Shown here one piece after another: positions 1 through 8,130 of a DNA stretch of 64,000 nt (position 1 is its first letter; each line of letters starts with the position of its first letter). Where the stretch lies: positions 55,085 through 119,084 of the forward strand of contig NZ_QSIN01000008.1 in NCBI RefSeq assembly GCF_003469205.1, written 5' to 3'. Below the pieces are notes generated by a model. The model did not search any database. It was not told where the DNA came from and saw only the letters and a list, made by a program, of their open reading frames with translations. The stretch comes from Collinsella sp. AM33-4BH. GTDB taxonomy: Bacteria > Actinomycetota > Coriobacteriia > Coriobacteriales > Coriobacteriaceae. The position numbers were made by a program, and so were the translations under genes.

Positions 1-99
1 ATCGGACAGGCTGGGCTGCAGCTCGGTTACCGTCGTGTGCTCGGTTATCTGGACAGGACGCCCATGAGCCATCTCGTGCGCGTCTCTTTTTTGTATTGA
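1..99 (+). CDS. possible 3' end of a gene cut by the window edge
   Basis: A plus-strand frame is open from base 1 to a TGA at 97-99, giving 32 residues that end in HLVRVSFLY. No start is visible because the window begins inside it. No family is recognised, and the stretch is too short to judge coding bias, so chance openness is possible. Confidence 0.2.
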   Translation: MGQAGLQLGYRRVLGYLDRTPMSHLVRVSFLY

Positions 100-230
100 C
101 CCGTTATCCGGCATTTGGATGCCTCCTCATTCCGGCCTGTATTGCGGTGGAAAGTATACCCACCCATCGAAAAACCGAACGGGAGGGCGTGCAGAAGCTC
201 CATAACGCTGCTAGTCGAATAGTGCCATTT

Positions 231-384
231 CAAAACTATGCCGGTTTACTACGATAAAACCGATAGGACCGACCACATTTGCTATTAGCAGAAAATGACA
301 AGCTTTCTACCTGCGGCTTTGATAACGCTGTTCTTTCCATAGTTGAAAGAATGCGATTCATCGTAGTAAACCGGCATAGTTTTG
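231..384. repeat. 154-bp element with perfect 25-bp terminal inverted repeats (copy 1)
   Basis: The left end 231-255 begins CAAAACTATGCCGGTTTACT and its exact reverse complement lies at 360-384. The middle contains ACCTGCGGCTTTG, close to ACCTGCGGTTTTG in a second element at 10838-10989 that has the same architecture. It carries no convincing gene and resembles a MITE or other non-autonomous palindromic element. The rest of 100-578 holds no supported gene. Confidence 0.75.
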
Positions 385-470
385 TAACCGACAGACCGAG
401 TCGGCACCGCAGCAAACCTAATGACCCGGTTTCTTCCATCCTCAAAGGATCGAATGCATGGCAGGAGTGT

Positions 471-510
471 CCCAAACTGCCGGCAGATAAGGAACGTCCC
501 CAAGTGCCGG
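471..510. repeat. GACGTTCC-type intergenic repeat
   Basis: The segment carries AACTGCCGGCAGATAAGGAA followed by CGTCCCC, matching half of the 60-bp palindrome at 38813-38872 and the modules at 39911-40160 and 41165-41195. Confidence 0.55.
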
Positions 511-578
511 GTAAACAGAAAAGCCCTGCCGCGGGTAGCGGCAGAGCTTTTGGAAGGGGACTTGGTTGTGAGAGCTCG

Positions 579-917
579 TTAGGCGAGCTTAGCCTCGAGT
601 GCGGCGATGCGCTTATAGGCATCGATGGTAAAGCGGGTCTGCTTCTCCAGGATCATGGTGGTCATGAGAGTGTCCTGAGCGTGAGCCATGATGAAGGTCA
701 TCTCCATCTCGCCGCCGCCGGCCTCCTGCGAAAGCAGCTTGGTCTGCGTGTCGTGGGCGCCGATAAGTGCATCGCTGGCATCCTTGTGCAGCTGCTCGGC
801 CTTCTCAAAATCACCCTCGCGAGCAGCATCGAGCGCTGCAAGCAGATCGGTCTGGGCGTCGCCCGCGTATGCGACAATCTCAAATCCAACCATCGAGATT
901 TCTTCTTTGGTTGCCAT
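579..917 (-). CDS. lacF: PTS lactose/cellobiose-family EIIA
   Basis: This 112-residue protein has the length and helical pattern of lactose/cellobiose-family IIA, a cytoplasmic trimeric phosphocarrier. It takes phosphate from HPr and passes it to the IIB domain. The phosphorylated residue should be His79 in the segment IMAHAQDTLM; a second conserved His is in GAHDTQT. It lies downstream of the LacI-type regulator on the same strand, across the regulator gene from the IICB permease at 2494-4263, which it presumably serves. The ATG is preceded by a GAAAGGAA Shine-Dalgarno. The assignment to lactose rather than another beta-galactoside comes from the LacG-type enzyme nearby. Confidence 0.88.
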   Translation of the reverse strand: MATKEEISMVGFEIVAYAGDAQTDLLAALDAAREGDFEKAEQLHKDASDALIGAHDTQTKLLSQEAGGGEMEMTFIMAHAQDTLMTTMILEKQTRFTIDAYKRIAALEAKLA

Positions 918-1041
918 ATTGCGTTCCTTTCACATATGAACCAACGGAGAGCATCGCGTCCGGGCATACGCGCTGCGCTGTGTATGGCAGGAACATTAAC
1001 ATTCAAACAAAAAAGAACAGCGCAAAACGTAATTTCGAGCT

Positions 1042-1071
1042 ATGAACGGTTGCTTTTCACCCGTGAACGGT
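1042..1071. promoter_or_regulatory. pair of GTGAACGGT boxes upstream of the IIA gene
   Basis: ATGAACGGT at 1042-1050 and GTGAACGGT at 1063-1071 are direct repeats 21 bp apart, two helical turns. The same motif occurs at 2249-2259 and several times in 23373-23622, upstream of other PTS genes. It may bind a shared regulator; this is inference. Confidence 0.4.
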
Positions 1072-1131
1072 TTTTAAACCAATCTGAACATTCTCAAACA
1101 CAATTAGCGGCAACCCAAACAGGTCCGCACC

Positions 1132-2136
1132 CTAGCGTATATCGCGCACCGTATCGCCCTCGACGAGCACACCCGGAAACAGCATGTGCTCCACACCGGG
1201 TGCAGCGCCCTCGGCGCCGGCAATCTTGTCGACCGCCCACATGCCGACGCGCTTGTTGTCAAAGCGCACCGTAGTCAGGCGACGATCGGGCACGATATCG
1301 CCCAAACTATCGTCAACACCCACCACGCTTACGTCCTGGGGCACGTGCTTCCCGCGCGACTCGAGCCCGCGAATGCAGCCGTAGGCCATGGCATCGTTGG
1401 AAGCATAAATGGCTGTGCAGTTCGAATCGTCCGCAAGCACCTGGCCGGCGGCATATCCGCTCTGTGCCGTCCAATCGCCACGGACGAGTCGCGGCGGCTC
1501 AATACCATGCGCGCGCAATGTCTCGCGCCAGCCCTCCTCGCGACGCATGCCCGAAAGCGAGCGCTCGGGGCACGAGATAAAGTGCACGGTCTTGTGCCCC
1601 TGCTCCAGCAGGTACTCGACCACCTGGCGCGAGCAATCGAACTGGTCGTTATCGACTGTTGAACAGAGCGGGTGCTCCAGCATGGTAACGAGCACCGTCT
1701 GCATACCGGGCAGCGGCTCGAAGGTGCCAAAGTCCGCCGGCATGCGATTCATGATCACAACCATGCCATCCACCGGCAGCGCGCTCATGCGCGACGATGC
1801 GCTCTCGAGGGTATACGGATGCCCGTCTACTTTAGTGAGGGTGATGGCATAGCCATGTTTGTCGGCCGCGGCGGCAAAGCCCTCCATACGGTCGAGGTTG
1901 CCGGTGCCGGTAATGTTGAACATGGCGACGCCGACGGTCTTAAACTTGCCGCGGCGCAGCGATCGACCGGCAAAATTGGGGCGATACCCCAGCTCGCGCA
2001 TGGCGGCGCGCACGCGCTCCTTGGTCTCGAGGCGCACGCTGGGCGAATCGTGCACCGTACGCGAGACTGTCTGCTCCGAGACGCCCGCGAGACGCGCCAC
2101 GTCCTTAACGGAAACCGATTTTTTAACAGCGGCCAT
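1132..2136 (-). CDS. LacI-family transcriptional regulator
   Basis: The 334-residue protein has a LacI-type helix-turn-helix at residues 8-55 (VKDVARLAGVSEQTVSRTV, then GYRPN) and a periplasmic-binding-protein-like effector domain to the end. It is probably a repressor of the divergent PTS and 6-phospho-beta-galactosidase genes and of the IIA gene downstream. Two near-identical operator-like sites lie in the 357-bp gap between it and the IICB gene (2295-2312 and 2415-2432). The inducer cannot be read from sequence; in this context galactose-6-phosphate or another sugar phosphate is likely. The ATG is preceded by AAAGATC, a weak ribosome site. Confidence 0.9.
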   Translation of the reverse strand: MAAVKKSVSVKDVARLAGVSEQTVSRTVHDSPSVRLETKERVRAAMRELGYRPNFAGRSLRRGKFKTVGVAMFNITGTGNLDRMEGFAAAADKHGYAITLTKVDGHPYTLESASSRMSALPVDGMVVIMNRMPADFGTFEPLPGMQTVLVTMLEHPLCSTVDNDQFDCSRQVVEYLLEQGHKTVHFISCPERSLSGMRREEGWRETLRAHGIEPPRLVRGDWTAQSGYAAGQVLADDSNCTAIYASNDAMAYGCIRGLESRGKHVPQDVSVVGVDDSLGDIVPDRRLTTVRFDNKRVGMWAVDKIAGAEGAAPGVEHMLFPGVLVEGDTVRDIR

Positions 2137-2248
2137 AGGTCGATCTTTCTATGTCAACGATGCCATTGAAGACATCCTGCGCAGTCATTTTGAACACCTT
2201 TAAGTATATCCAACGCCTCCCCAACGATACGCTTACCACCCAAAACCT

Positions 2249-2259
2249 ACCGTTCACCG
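2249..2259. promoter_or_regulatory. ACCGTTCACCG box between lacI-type gene and IICB
   Basis: This is the reverse complement of the GTGAACGGT motif seen upstream of the IIA gene and of the mannose-family PTS operon. It lies in a 357-bp regulatory gap with no gene. Confidence 0.4.
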
Positions 2260-2294
2260 ACAATTCTGCTTCCCCGAGCGGCTTTTGTCGCCCA

Positions 2295-2312
2295 AATGTT
2301 AACGTTGCCATT
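2295..2312. promoter_or_regulatory. putative LacI-family operator 1
   Basis: AATGTTAACGTTGCCATT has dyad symmetry around AACGTT, as LacI-family operators do around a central CG. It is the reverse complement of operator 2 except at one position. Confidence 0.55.
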
Positions 2313-2414
2313 GTGCAAACACAGAGCCACCGGGCGGCTCAAACGTTTACGCGCAAGGAATCGACGGTCCACAGGCACAAGGGCCACCGGTTCGCGTCTT
2401 TTTTTGTGCCGCAA

Positions 2415-2432
2415 AATGGCAACGTCAACATT
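2415..2432. promoter_or_regulatory. putative LacI-family operator 2
   Basis: AATGGCAACGTCAACATT lies 62 bp before the IICB start codon and matches the reverse complement of operator 1 at 17 of 18 positions. The start-to-start spacing is 120 bp, so looping by a tetramer is possible. Confidence 0.55.
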
Positions 2433-2493
2433 TTGGCAACCGAACGTCAAAAGCTACCATCGTTGCTAACCCACCGACTCTTAGGAGCATTGC

Positions 2494-4263
2494 ATGGAGC
2501 AACTCATCGCCATCATCGAAAAGGGCCAGCCCTTTTTCAACGCGATCGCCCGCAACAAGTACCTCAAGGCGATCCGCGACGGCTTTATCTCCGTCATCCC
2601 CATCATCATCTTCTCGTCCATCTTCTGCCTGGTAGCCTCGGTCCCCAACATCTGGGGTTTCTACTGGCCCGATGACATCAACAACGCCCTGTGGAAGTGC
2701 TACAACTACTCCATGGGCATTCTGGCCATCGCCTGCGCCGCCACCACGGCCAAGCACTTCGCCGACGCCCAGAACCGCGATCTACCCAAGAACAACCAGA
2801 TCAACTTCATCTCGTGCATGTGCGCAGCCATCATCGGCTTCTTGCTCCTTTCGAGCGACACGATCGCCACGGATGCTGCCAGCGGCTTCAACACCACCTA
2901 CCTTGGTTCCAAAGGCCTGTTGACCGCCTTTATCGCTGCGTTTGTGACCGGCATCATCTACAAGTTCTTCATTAAGCGCAACATCACCGTCAAGATGCCC
3001 GAGCAGGTTCCGCCCAACATCTCGCAGACCTTTAAGGACATCATCCCCTTCTCCGTCTGCATCACCGTCTTTTGGGTCTTTGACATCGTCTTCCGCGCTG
3101 CCTTTGGCTTCTGCTTTGCCCAGGGCGTCATCCAGGTGTTCCAGCCCCTGTTCACCGCCGCCGACGGCTATATCGGCCTCGCTGTGATCTACGGCGCTAT
3201 GAGCCTCTTCTGGTTCGTCGGCGTCCACGGCCCCTCGATCGTCGAGCCCGCCATCGCCGCCGCTCTCGTTGCCAACATGACCGACAACCTGGCTGCATTC
3301 CAGGCCGGCGAGCACGCCACCGCCGTCCTGACGCAGGGAGCCCAGTACTTCGTCGTCTGCATGGGCGGCACCGGCGCCACGCTCGTCCTGGTCTTTATGT
3401 TCTGCTTCCTGGCCAAGTCCCAGGAGATGCGCGCCGTCGGCAAAGCAGCCATCGTCCCCGTGTGCTTTGCCGTCAACGAGCCGCTGCTGTTCGCCGCGCC
3501 TATCGTGCTCAACCCCGTCTTCTTTGTCCCGTTTGTCTTTGCCCCGATCGCCAACATCTGGATCCTCAAGGTCTTTATCGACTTCTTGGGCATGAACGGC
3601 TTTATGTACACCCTGCCCTGGACCGTCCCCGGCCCCATCGGCACCATCATGGGCCTGGGCTTCCAGCCGCTCGCCTTTGTGATGCTCGCCATCATCCTAG
3701 TCATCGACTTTGCCCTGTACTACCCGTTCTTCCGTGCCTATGACGCCCAGAAGTGCGCCGAGGAGGCCGAGATCTCCCAGGAGGAGCTCGCCGCCAAGAA
3801 CGCCGAGAAGGCCGCCAAGCTCAACGACGCCTTCCAGGGTAAGGCCGACGCCAAGAGTGTTGCCGCCGGCGCCGCTGCCGAGGTCGTAAAGACCGACGCT
3901 GCCCCCGCTGCTGCCGCCACCGAAGCTACGGCCGCCAGCGACCTCAACGGCAAGCGCGTACTCGTGCTCTGCCAGGGCGGCGGCACTTCGGGCCTGCTCG
4001 CCAACGCACTGGCCAAGGCCGCCAAGGAGCGCGGCATCGATCTTGAGACCGCCGCCGATGCCTATGGCAACCACGTGGACATGCTTCCCGACTTTGACCT
4101 GGTCGTCCTGGCCCCGCAGGCCGCCAGCTACCTGGCCGACCTGCAGAAGGACTGCGAGCGCGTGGGCAACAAGTGCGTCGCCTGCCGCGGTAAGCAATAC
4201 ATCGAGCTCTCCCAGAACGGCGACAAGTCTCTCGCCTTTGTGAGCGAGCAGCTGTCGAAGTAA
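2494..4263 (+). CDS. lacE: PTS lactose-type EIICB permease
   Basis: The 589-residue inner-membrane protein has an N-terminal IIC transporter domain (about residues 20-420, many hydrophobic segments). An Ala/Lys-rich linker follows (about 425-480), then a C-terminal IIB domain with the phosphorylated Cys493 in VLCQGGGTSG. It imports and phosphorylates a beta-galactoside, using the IIA encoded at 579-917. The IIC-IIB fusion order is that of LacE. The next gene is a LacG-type hydrolase, 66 bp downstream, which supports lactose as substrate. The start has CTTAGGAGCATTGC upstream. The ligand could still be another disaccharide. Confidence 0.9.
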   Translation: MEQLIAIIEKGQPFFNAIARNKYLKAIRDGFISVIPIIIFSSIFCLVASVPNIWGFYWPDDINNALWKCYNYSMGILAIACAATTAKHFADAQNRDLPKNNQINFISCMCAAIIGFLLLSSDTIATDAASGFNTTYLGSKGLLTAFIAAFVTGIIYKFFIKRNITVKMPEQVPPNISQTFKDIIPFSVCITVFWVFDIVFRAAFGFCFAQGVIQVFQPLFTAADGYIGLAVIYGAMSLFWFVGVHGPSIVEPAIAAALVANMTDNLAAFQAGEHATAVLTQGAQYFVVCMGGTGATLVLVFMFCFLAKSQEMRAVGKAAIVPVCFAVNEPLLFAAPIVLNPVFFVPFVFAPIANIWILKVFIDFLGMNGFMYTLPWTVPGPIGTIMGLGFQPLAFVMLAIILVIDFALYYPFFRAYDAQKCAEEAEISQEELAAKNAEKAAKLNDAFQGKADAKSVAAGAAAEVVKTDAAPAAAATEATAASDLNGKRVLVLCQGGGTSGLLANALAKAAKERGIDLETAADAYGNHVDMLPDFDLVVLAPQAASYLADLQKDCERVGNKCVACRGKQYIELSQNGDKSLAFVSEQLSK

Positions 4264-4272
4264 GTAACGCTT

Positions 4273-4306
4273 AGGGCCAGCCGACTATCCAAGACCGGCT
4301 GGCCCT
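4273..4306 (+). terminator. intercistronic hairpin between IICB and lacG
   Basis: AGGGCCAGCCG pairs with CGGCTGGCCCT around a short loop. No U-run follows, so it may protect the upstream mRNA or partly attenuate transcription rather than end it. Confidence 0.5.
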
Positions 4307-4329
4307 TCGATTTAAACGATTGGATCATC

Positions 4330-5769
4330 ATGTCCGTTAACCCTGCCAGCGTCACCAACCCGCCCGCGCAGTTTCCCGAGGACTTTGTCTTTGGCGGCGC
4401 CACCGCTGCCTACCAGGTAGAAGGCGAGACCCGCACCCACGGAAAGGGCAAGGTCGCCTGGGACGACTTCCTGGAGGCCCAGGGCCGTTTCTCCCCCGAC
4501 CCCGCCTCCGACTTCTACAACCAGTACCCCGTCGATCTGGAGCTGTGCGAGGAGTTCGGCATCAACGGCATCCGCCTCTCCATCGCCTGGAGCCGTATCT
4601 TCCCCGAGGGTACTGGCAAGGTAAACCCCGAGGGCGTGCAGTTCTACCACGATCTCTTTGCCGAGTGCCACAAGCACCACGTTGAGCCGTTTGTCACGCT
4701 GCATCACTTTGACACGCCGCTGCCCCTCTTTGAGAAGGGCGACTTCCTCAATCGCGAGACCATCGACGCCTTTGTGGACTTTGCCACCTTCTGCTTTAAG
4801 GAATACGCTGACCAGGTGACCTATTGGTTCACCTTTAACGAGATCTGGGCTGACGCCTCCAACACCTACATCGAGGGCACCTTCCCCGGCGGCGTCAAAG
4901 CTCATCTGGCCGAGGCCTTCCAGTGCGAGCACAACATGATGCTTGCCCACGCCAAGGCTGTGCTGGCCTTCCACAACGGCGGCTTTAAGGGCAAGATCGG
5001 CGTCATTCAGTCGTTGGAGTTCAAGTACCCGCTCAACGAGAACGACCCCGCCGACATCAAGGCCGCCAACAACGAGCACGTGCTGCAAAACCAGTTCCTG
5101 CTTGACGCCACCTTCCGCGGCGACTATGCCCCCGACACCCTCGAGTGCGCCAACCGCCTGGCTGCCGTCTCGGGCGGCACCATCGAGATCCTGGACAAGG
5201 ACCTCGAGATTATGCGCGAGGCCGCGCTCTACAACGACTACCTGGGTGTCAACAACTACCAGTGCCGTTTCCTCAAGGCCTACGACGGCGAGAACGACCT
5301 GCACCACAACGGCACGGGCGAGAAGGGTACCGGCCGCTGGCGCGTCAAGGGCATTGGCGAGCATGTGAACAAGCCCGGCATCCCCACCACCGACTGGGAC
5401 TGGATCATCTATCCCGAGGGTCTGTTCGATCTGCTCGTCTACATTAAACAGCGCTACCCCAACTACAAGCAGATTTTCATTACCGAAAACGGTATGGGCT
5501 ACAAGGACCCCTACAAGGACGGCTTTGTGGACGACCAGCCGCGCATCGACTACATCGAGCAGCACCTGCGCTGGCTGCTTAAGGCCATGGAGGTGGGCGT
5601 CAACGTGGGCGGCTACTTCCTGTGGAGCCTGCAGGACCAGTTCTCCTGGACCAACGGCTACAACAAGCGCTACGGCTTCTTCTACGTAGACTTTGAAACC
5701 CAGAAGCGCACGCCCAAGGCAAGCGCCTACTGGTACAAGCACGTGGCGCAGACCCGTCGTCTGGACTAG
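4330..5769 (+). CDS. lacG: 6-phospho-beta-galactosidase, GH1
   Basis: The 479-residue GH1 TIM-barrel enzyme hydrolyses PTS-imported lactose-6-phosphate to glucose and galactose-6-phosphate in the cytoplasm. The acid/base is Glu171 in TFNEIW, where LacG-type enzymes have NEI and most GH1 have NEP. The nucleophile is Glu386 in ITENGMG. The C-terminal loop SWTNGYNKRYGFFYVDF carries Ser439, Lys446 and Tyr448 with the spacing of the 6-phosphate-binding residues of lactococcal LacG, the main reason for choosing galactosidase over glucosidase. It follows the IICB gene and is probably cotranscribed with it. Galactose-6-phosphate isomerase (LacAB) is not in the window. Confidence 0.85.
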   Translation: MSVNPASVTNPPAQFPEDFVFGGATAAYQVEGETRTHGKGKVAWDDFLEAQGRFSPDPASDFYNQYPVDLELCEEFGINGIRLSIAWSRIFPEGTGKVNPEGVQFYHDLFAECHKHHVEPFVTLHHFDTPLPLFEKGDFLNRETIDAFVDFATFCFKEYADQVTYWFTFNEIWADASNTYIEGTFPGGVKAHLAEAFQCEHNMMLAHAKAVLAFHNGGFKGKIGVIQSLEFKYPLNENDPADIKAANNEHVLQNQFLLDATFRGDYAPDTLECANRLAAVSGGTIEILDKDLEIMREAALYNDYLGVNNYQCRFLKAYDGENDLHHNGTGEKGTGRWRVKGIGEHVNKPGIPTTDWDWIIYPEGLFDLLVYIKQRYPNYKQIFITENGMGYKDPYKDGFVDDQPRIDYIEQHLRWLLKAMEVGVNVGGYFLWSLQDQFSWTNGYNKRYGFFYVDFETQKRTPKASAYWYKHVAQTRRLD

Positions 5770-5822
5770 TGGCTTGCAGTTGGCGTAATTGCCCTGCTCA
5801 CATAACTTGTCCCCATTTCTCA

Positions 5823-5860
5823 GCCGGGGGCGGCACGTCACACGGCGCGCCGCCCCCGGC
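5823..5860 (+). terminator. terminator of the IICB-lacG operon
   Basis: GCCGGGGGCGG pairs with CCGCCCCCGGC and is followed by CTTTGTGTTT. It lies about 50 bp after the lacG stop. Confidence 0.75.
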
Positions 5861-5890
5861 CTTTGTGTTTGGGCGGACCGGGAGCCGTTT

Positions 5891-6188
5891 GTCTCGATCT
5901 GTAACATCTGACCCGCGGTTTCGGCCCCAACTGTTACAGATCGAGATGAACACACAGGGCAATCCTCTCAGTCTCAATCTGTAACATCTAGCTAAGTTTT
6001 TGGGTCCTAGTTGTTACAGATCAAGATGAACGCACGAGCCAACCCTCTCAATCTAAATCTGTAACATCTGGCGGGTTATTTCTCCCCTACCTGTTACGGA
6101 TCGAGATGAATAGATTAGACCTAGCCTAAAAATCTCAACCTGTAACACGTAGCCGAGTTTTTCAGTCCTAACTGTTACAGATCGAGAC
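5891..6188. repeat. four-unit hairpin array with exact 80-bp period
   Basis: Units begin at 5891, 5971, 6051 and 6131. Each has a left arm like TCTCGATCTGTAACA and, about 26 bp on, a right arm like TGTTACAGATCGAGA, with variable loops and about 24-bp linkers. A fifth, isolated unit is at 8008-8064. It fills most of the gene-free gap between lacG and the ATPase gene. It is not a CRISPR: repeat, loop and linker all drift and the conserved part is an inverted repeat. Confidence 0.8.
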
Positions 6189-6457
6189 AAACAGGCCGAG
6201 CAAGCTACACCCGTAGGTCTTTCACGCTGGAGCATTCGACCAGCACGCCCGAAACAAGCGTACGGCTTCTGGAGCTCGGGGCTTCTAGGCACGCAACGAC
6301 CTCGTCGGGCGCACGGACACCCAGTCCGCGGTGACGGAACTTCACCGACATATCCCGAAAACTCGATCCCCGGCTTAGCTTGCGCGCATTATCACAATAA
6401 ACCCCCAACGATACACGGTCCTGCGGTTCAATGAGCCACAGGACCGCATGCCGTCGA

Positions 6458-7828
6458 TCAGATAAAGATCGTCATATACAGAGGTAGATATATCCTATGC
6501 CCTTCAGCCCTGAGCTGTTTTGGGTGAAGAACTATCTCTTCTCCGACTCGTCGTTCGAATCGTCTGCCGAAATCGTCAAGCGAGATTGTTGAATACGATT
6601 TGGAAGATTTAACTTCAACAGGAGTGACCCGCGGTTTTCCAGCCGCGTCTTCAAAGCCGCGCGAAACAAGAAAATCAATTTCACGCGTTCTGGGCCGACT
6701 CCCCTCTGTTTTGGAAGGCTCCTGCCAGCTGTAATAAAAAAGCGAATGCCCCAGACTCTTAAGCTGCTGCGCCACGATGTTCTCGATTAGCATTCCTTTA
6801 TTAATTGAAATTCTTCCAAATTGAATGTCTCTATGAACATCCATAAGGTCCGGACCATCATCAAACGCCAAGCTCACGAGCAATCCCGTGTCCGCCATAT
6901 AGCATTTAAGCGAAGACGCGTCCTCGTGCAGGCGGTAACCCACGCTCGGATCACTGCATAAATAGCAACGGTTAATCAGTCGCGCATCCTCAAGCCAGAT
7001 TAACGCCGACTCATATGTCTCAAAACGGGACCCCTTCTCCAAGCTGTCAAATTTGAACCGTTTATTTGCCGCAGATAATTGACCCGGAATATCGTCATAA
7101 ACCGCCCGCGCACGTCTAGCGTCCGAACCTCCAAACTTGGCAATGTCCTCCCTGTACAGTGCGATAATCTGCCGTTTAACCCTGTCGCATCCTCTAAAAT
7201 CATTCTCTGCCACAAAGGAGTCGACCGACTGAGGCATACCACCGACAAGCATATACTCATCAAATAATCTCATGCACGTCGCATGAACGCCGTCCGGAAG
7301 CGCGGTCCGAGATTCGCGCCCTTTACGGATCTCTTCTGCATAAAGATCTTTTCCGGTCGCCCAAAGATACTCCTCAAAATCGAGGGGCTCGAGAGGGATC
7401 CTTTCTTCCTCTGACGGTATGACAATGCTATCGACATTCTTTTTGATGGAGACAAGAGAGCCTGTCTCGATGTAATCAAATCTGCCGTCTTCTACAAGAT
7501 GCTTTATGTATTCGCGCGCGATGGGAAACCGCTGCACTTCATCAAAAATGACCAGCGACTCTCTCGGTTCGAGGGCCTTACCATACTGCAGCTGAAGCAT
7601 GCGTAAAAAAAGATCGACATCTTCACGATGGTTCAGAAATATATCGAGCGTGGCTTTGCTAGCAGCCGAAAAGTCAATGTACAGATAATCCTTGTATTCA
7701 TTTTGCGCGAAGCACTTGACGAGCGTCGTTTTGCCAACGCGTCTTGCACCCTCAATAAGCACCGCAGTGCGCCCTTGCGAGCGTTCTTTCCACTCCTGCA
7801 GACGATCATATGCCTTCCGTTTAAACAT
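6458..7828 (-). CDS. AAA-type ATPase with C-terminal DUF4143/nuclease-like region
   Basis: The 456-residue cytoplasmic protein has a Walker A at residues 27-34 (GARRVGKT) and a Walker B VIFDEVQ near residue 95. A C-terminal part of the DUF4143 type follows, with REIDFLV then TPVEVKSSK, the D...ExK pattern of PD-(D/E)XK nucleases. Such ATPases are common, usually lie alone, and their function is poorly defined; roles in defence or in DNA transactions have been suggested. The promoter side holds four 34-bp direct repeats and the gene is bracketed by hairpin units at 5891-6188 and 8008-8064. The A+T-richer sequence and different codon use (many AAA, ATA and AGA codons) suggest horizontal transfer. 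Confidence 0.85.
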   Translation of the reverse strand: MFKRKAYDRLQEWKERSQGRTAVLIEGARRVGKTTLVKCFAQNEYKDYLYIDFSAASKATLDIFLNHREDVDLFLRMLQLQYGKALEPRESLVIFDEVQRFPIAREYIKHLVEDGRFDYIETGSLVSIKKNVDSIVIPSEEERIPLEPLDFEEYLWATGKDLYAEEIRKGRESRTALPDGVHATCMRLFDEYMLVGGMPQSVDSFVAENDFRGCDRVKRQIIALYREDIAKFGGSDARRARAVYDDIPGQLSAANKRFKFDSLEKGSRFETYESALIWLEDARLINRCYLCSDPSVGYRLHEDASSLKCYMADTGLLVSLAFDDGPDLMDVHRDIQFGRISINKGMLIENIVAQQLKSLGHSLFYYSWQEPSKTEGSRPRTREIDFLVSRGFEDAAGKPRVTPVEVKSSKSYSTISLDDFGRRFERRVGEEIVLHPKQLRAEGHRIYLPLYMTIFI

Positions 7829-7861
7829 AATCTCACCTCAGCATAATTTACGTGCTAGTTT

Positions 7862-7982
7862 ACAAAAATACCGACCTTCAGATATATCTAATAATACAAA
7901 AATACCGAGCTTTAAATGAGCTTATAGCTACAAAAATACCGACCATTGCAATGGTTGAGACATACAGTAATACCGAGCTTTA
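7862..7982. repeat. four direct repeats with 34-bp period upstream of the ATPase gene
   Basis: Copies of ACAAAAATACCGA start at 7862, 7896, 7930 and 7964 (the last is ACAGTAATACCGA). The following bases alternate CCTT/GCTT. The array starts 33 bp upstream of the ATPase start codon on the opposite face, so it probably overlaps its promoter. The regular phasing is iteron-like. Confidence 0.8.
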
Positions 7983-8007
7983 CGCATAACGGATGCTATG
8001 CCTCACC

Positions 8008-8064
8008 GTCTCGATCTGTAACACTAAACCCGGTTTTGGACGTCTACCTGTTACAGATTGAGAC
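8008..8064. repeat. isolated fifth unit of the TCTCGATCTGTAACA hairpin family
   Basis: GTCTCGATCTGTAACA and TGTTACAGATTGAGAC flank a 25-bp loop; the unit matches those at 5891-6188. It lies between the 34-bp array and the antitoxin gene. The 302-bp gap before the antitoxin has no other gene. Confidence 0.75.
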
Positions 8065-8130
8065 AATTCAACGATGCCGACTATTCGATACGGCGTGGTA
8101 CAATTATGTCCCAATGCGAAGGAGATACCT

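Noticed and set aside
279..1274. 331-codon plus-strand frame
   Set aside because: It runs through an inverted-repeat element, the antisense of the IIA gene and the end of the LacI-type gene.
4312..5955. 547-codon minus-strand frame over lacG
   Set aside because: It is the antisense shadow of lacG; Val/Leu/Gly-rich with no family motif, while lacG has all GH1 motifs.
5891..6188. CRISPR array
   Set aside because: The conserved parts are inverted arms, not one direct repeat, the linkers resemble each other, and no cas genes are near.
7862..7982. Replication origin or plasmid iterons
   Set aside because: The array is iteron-like, but there is no replication initiator, DnaA-box cluster or A+T-rich unwinding region, and the flanks are chromosomal genes.
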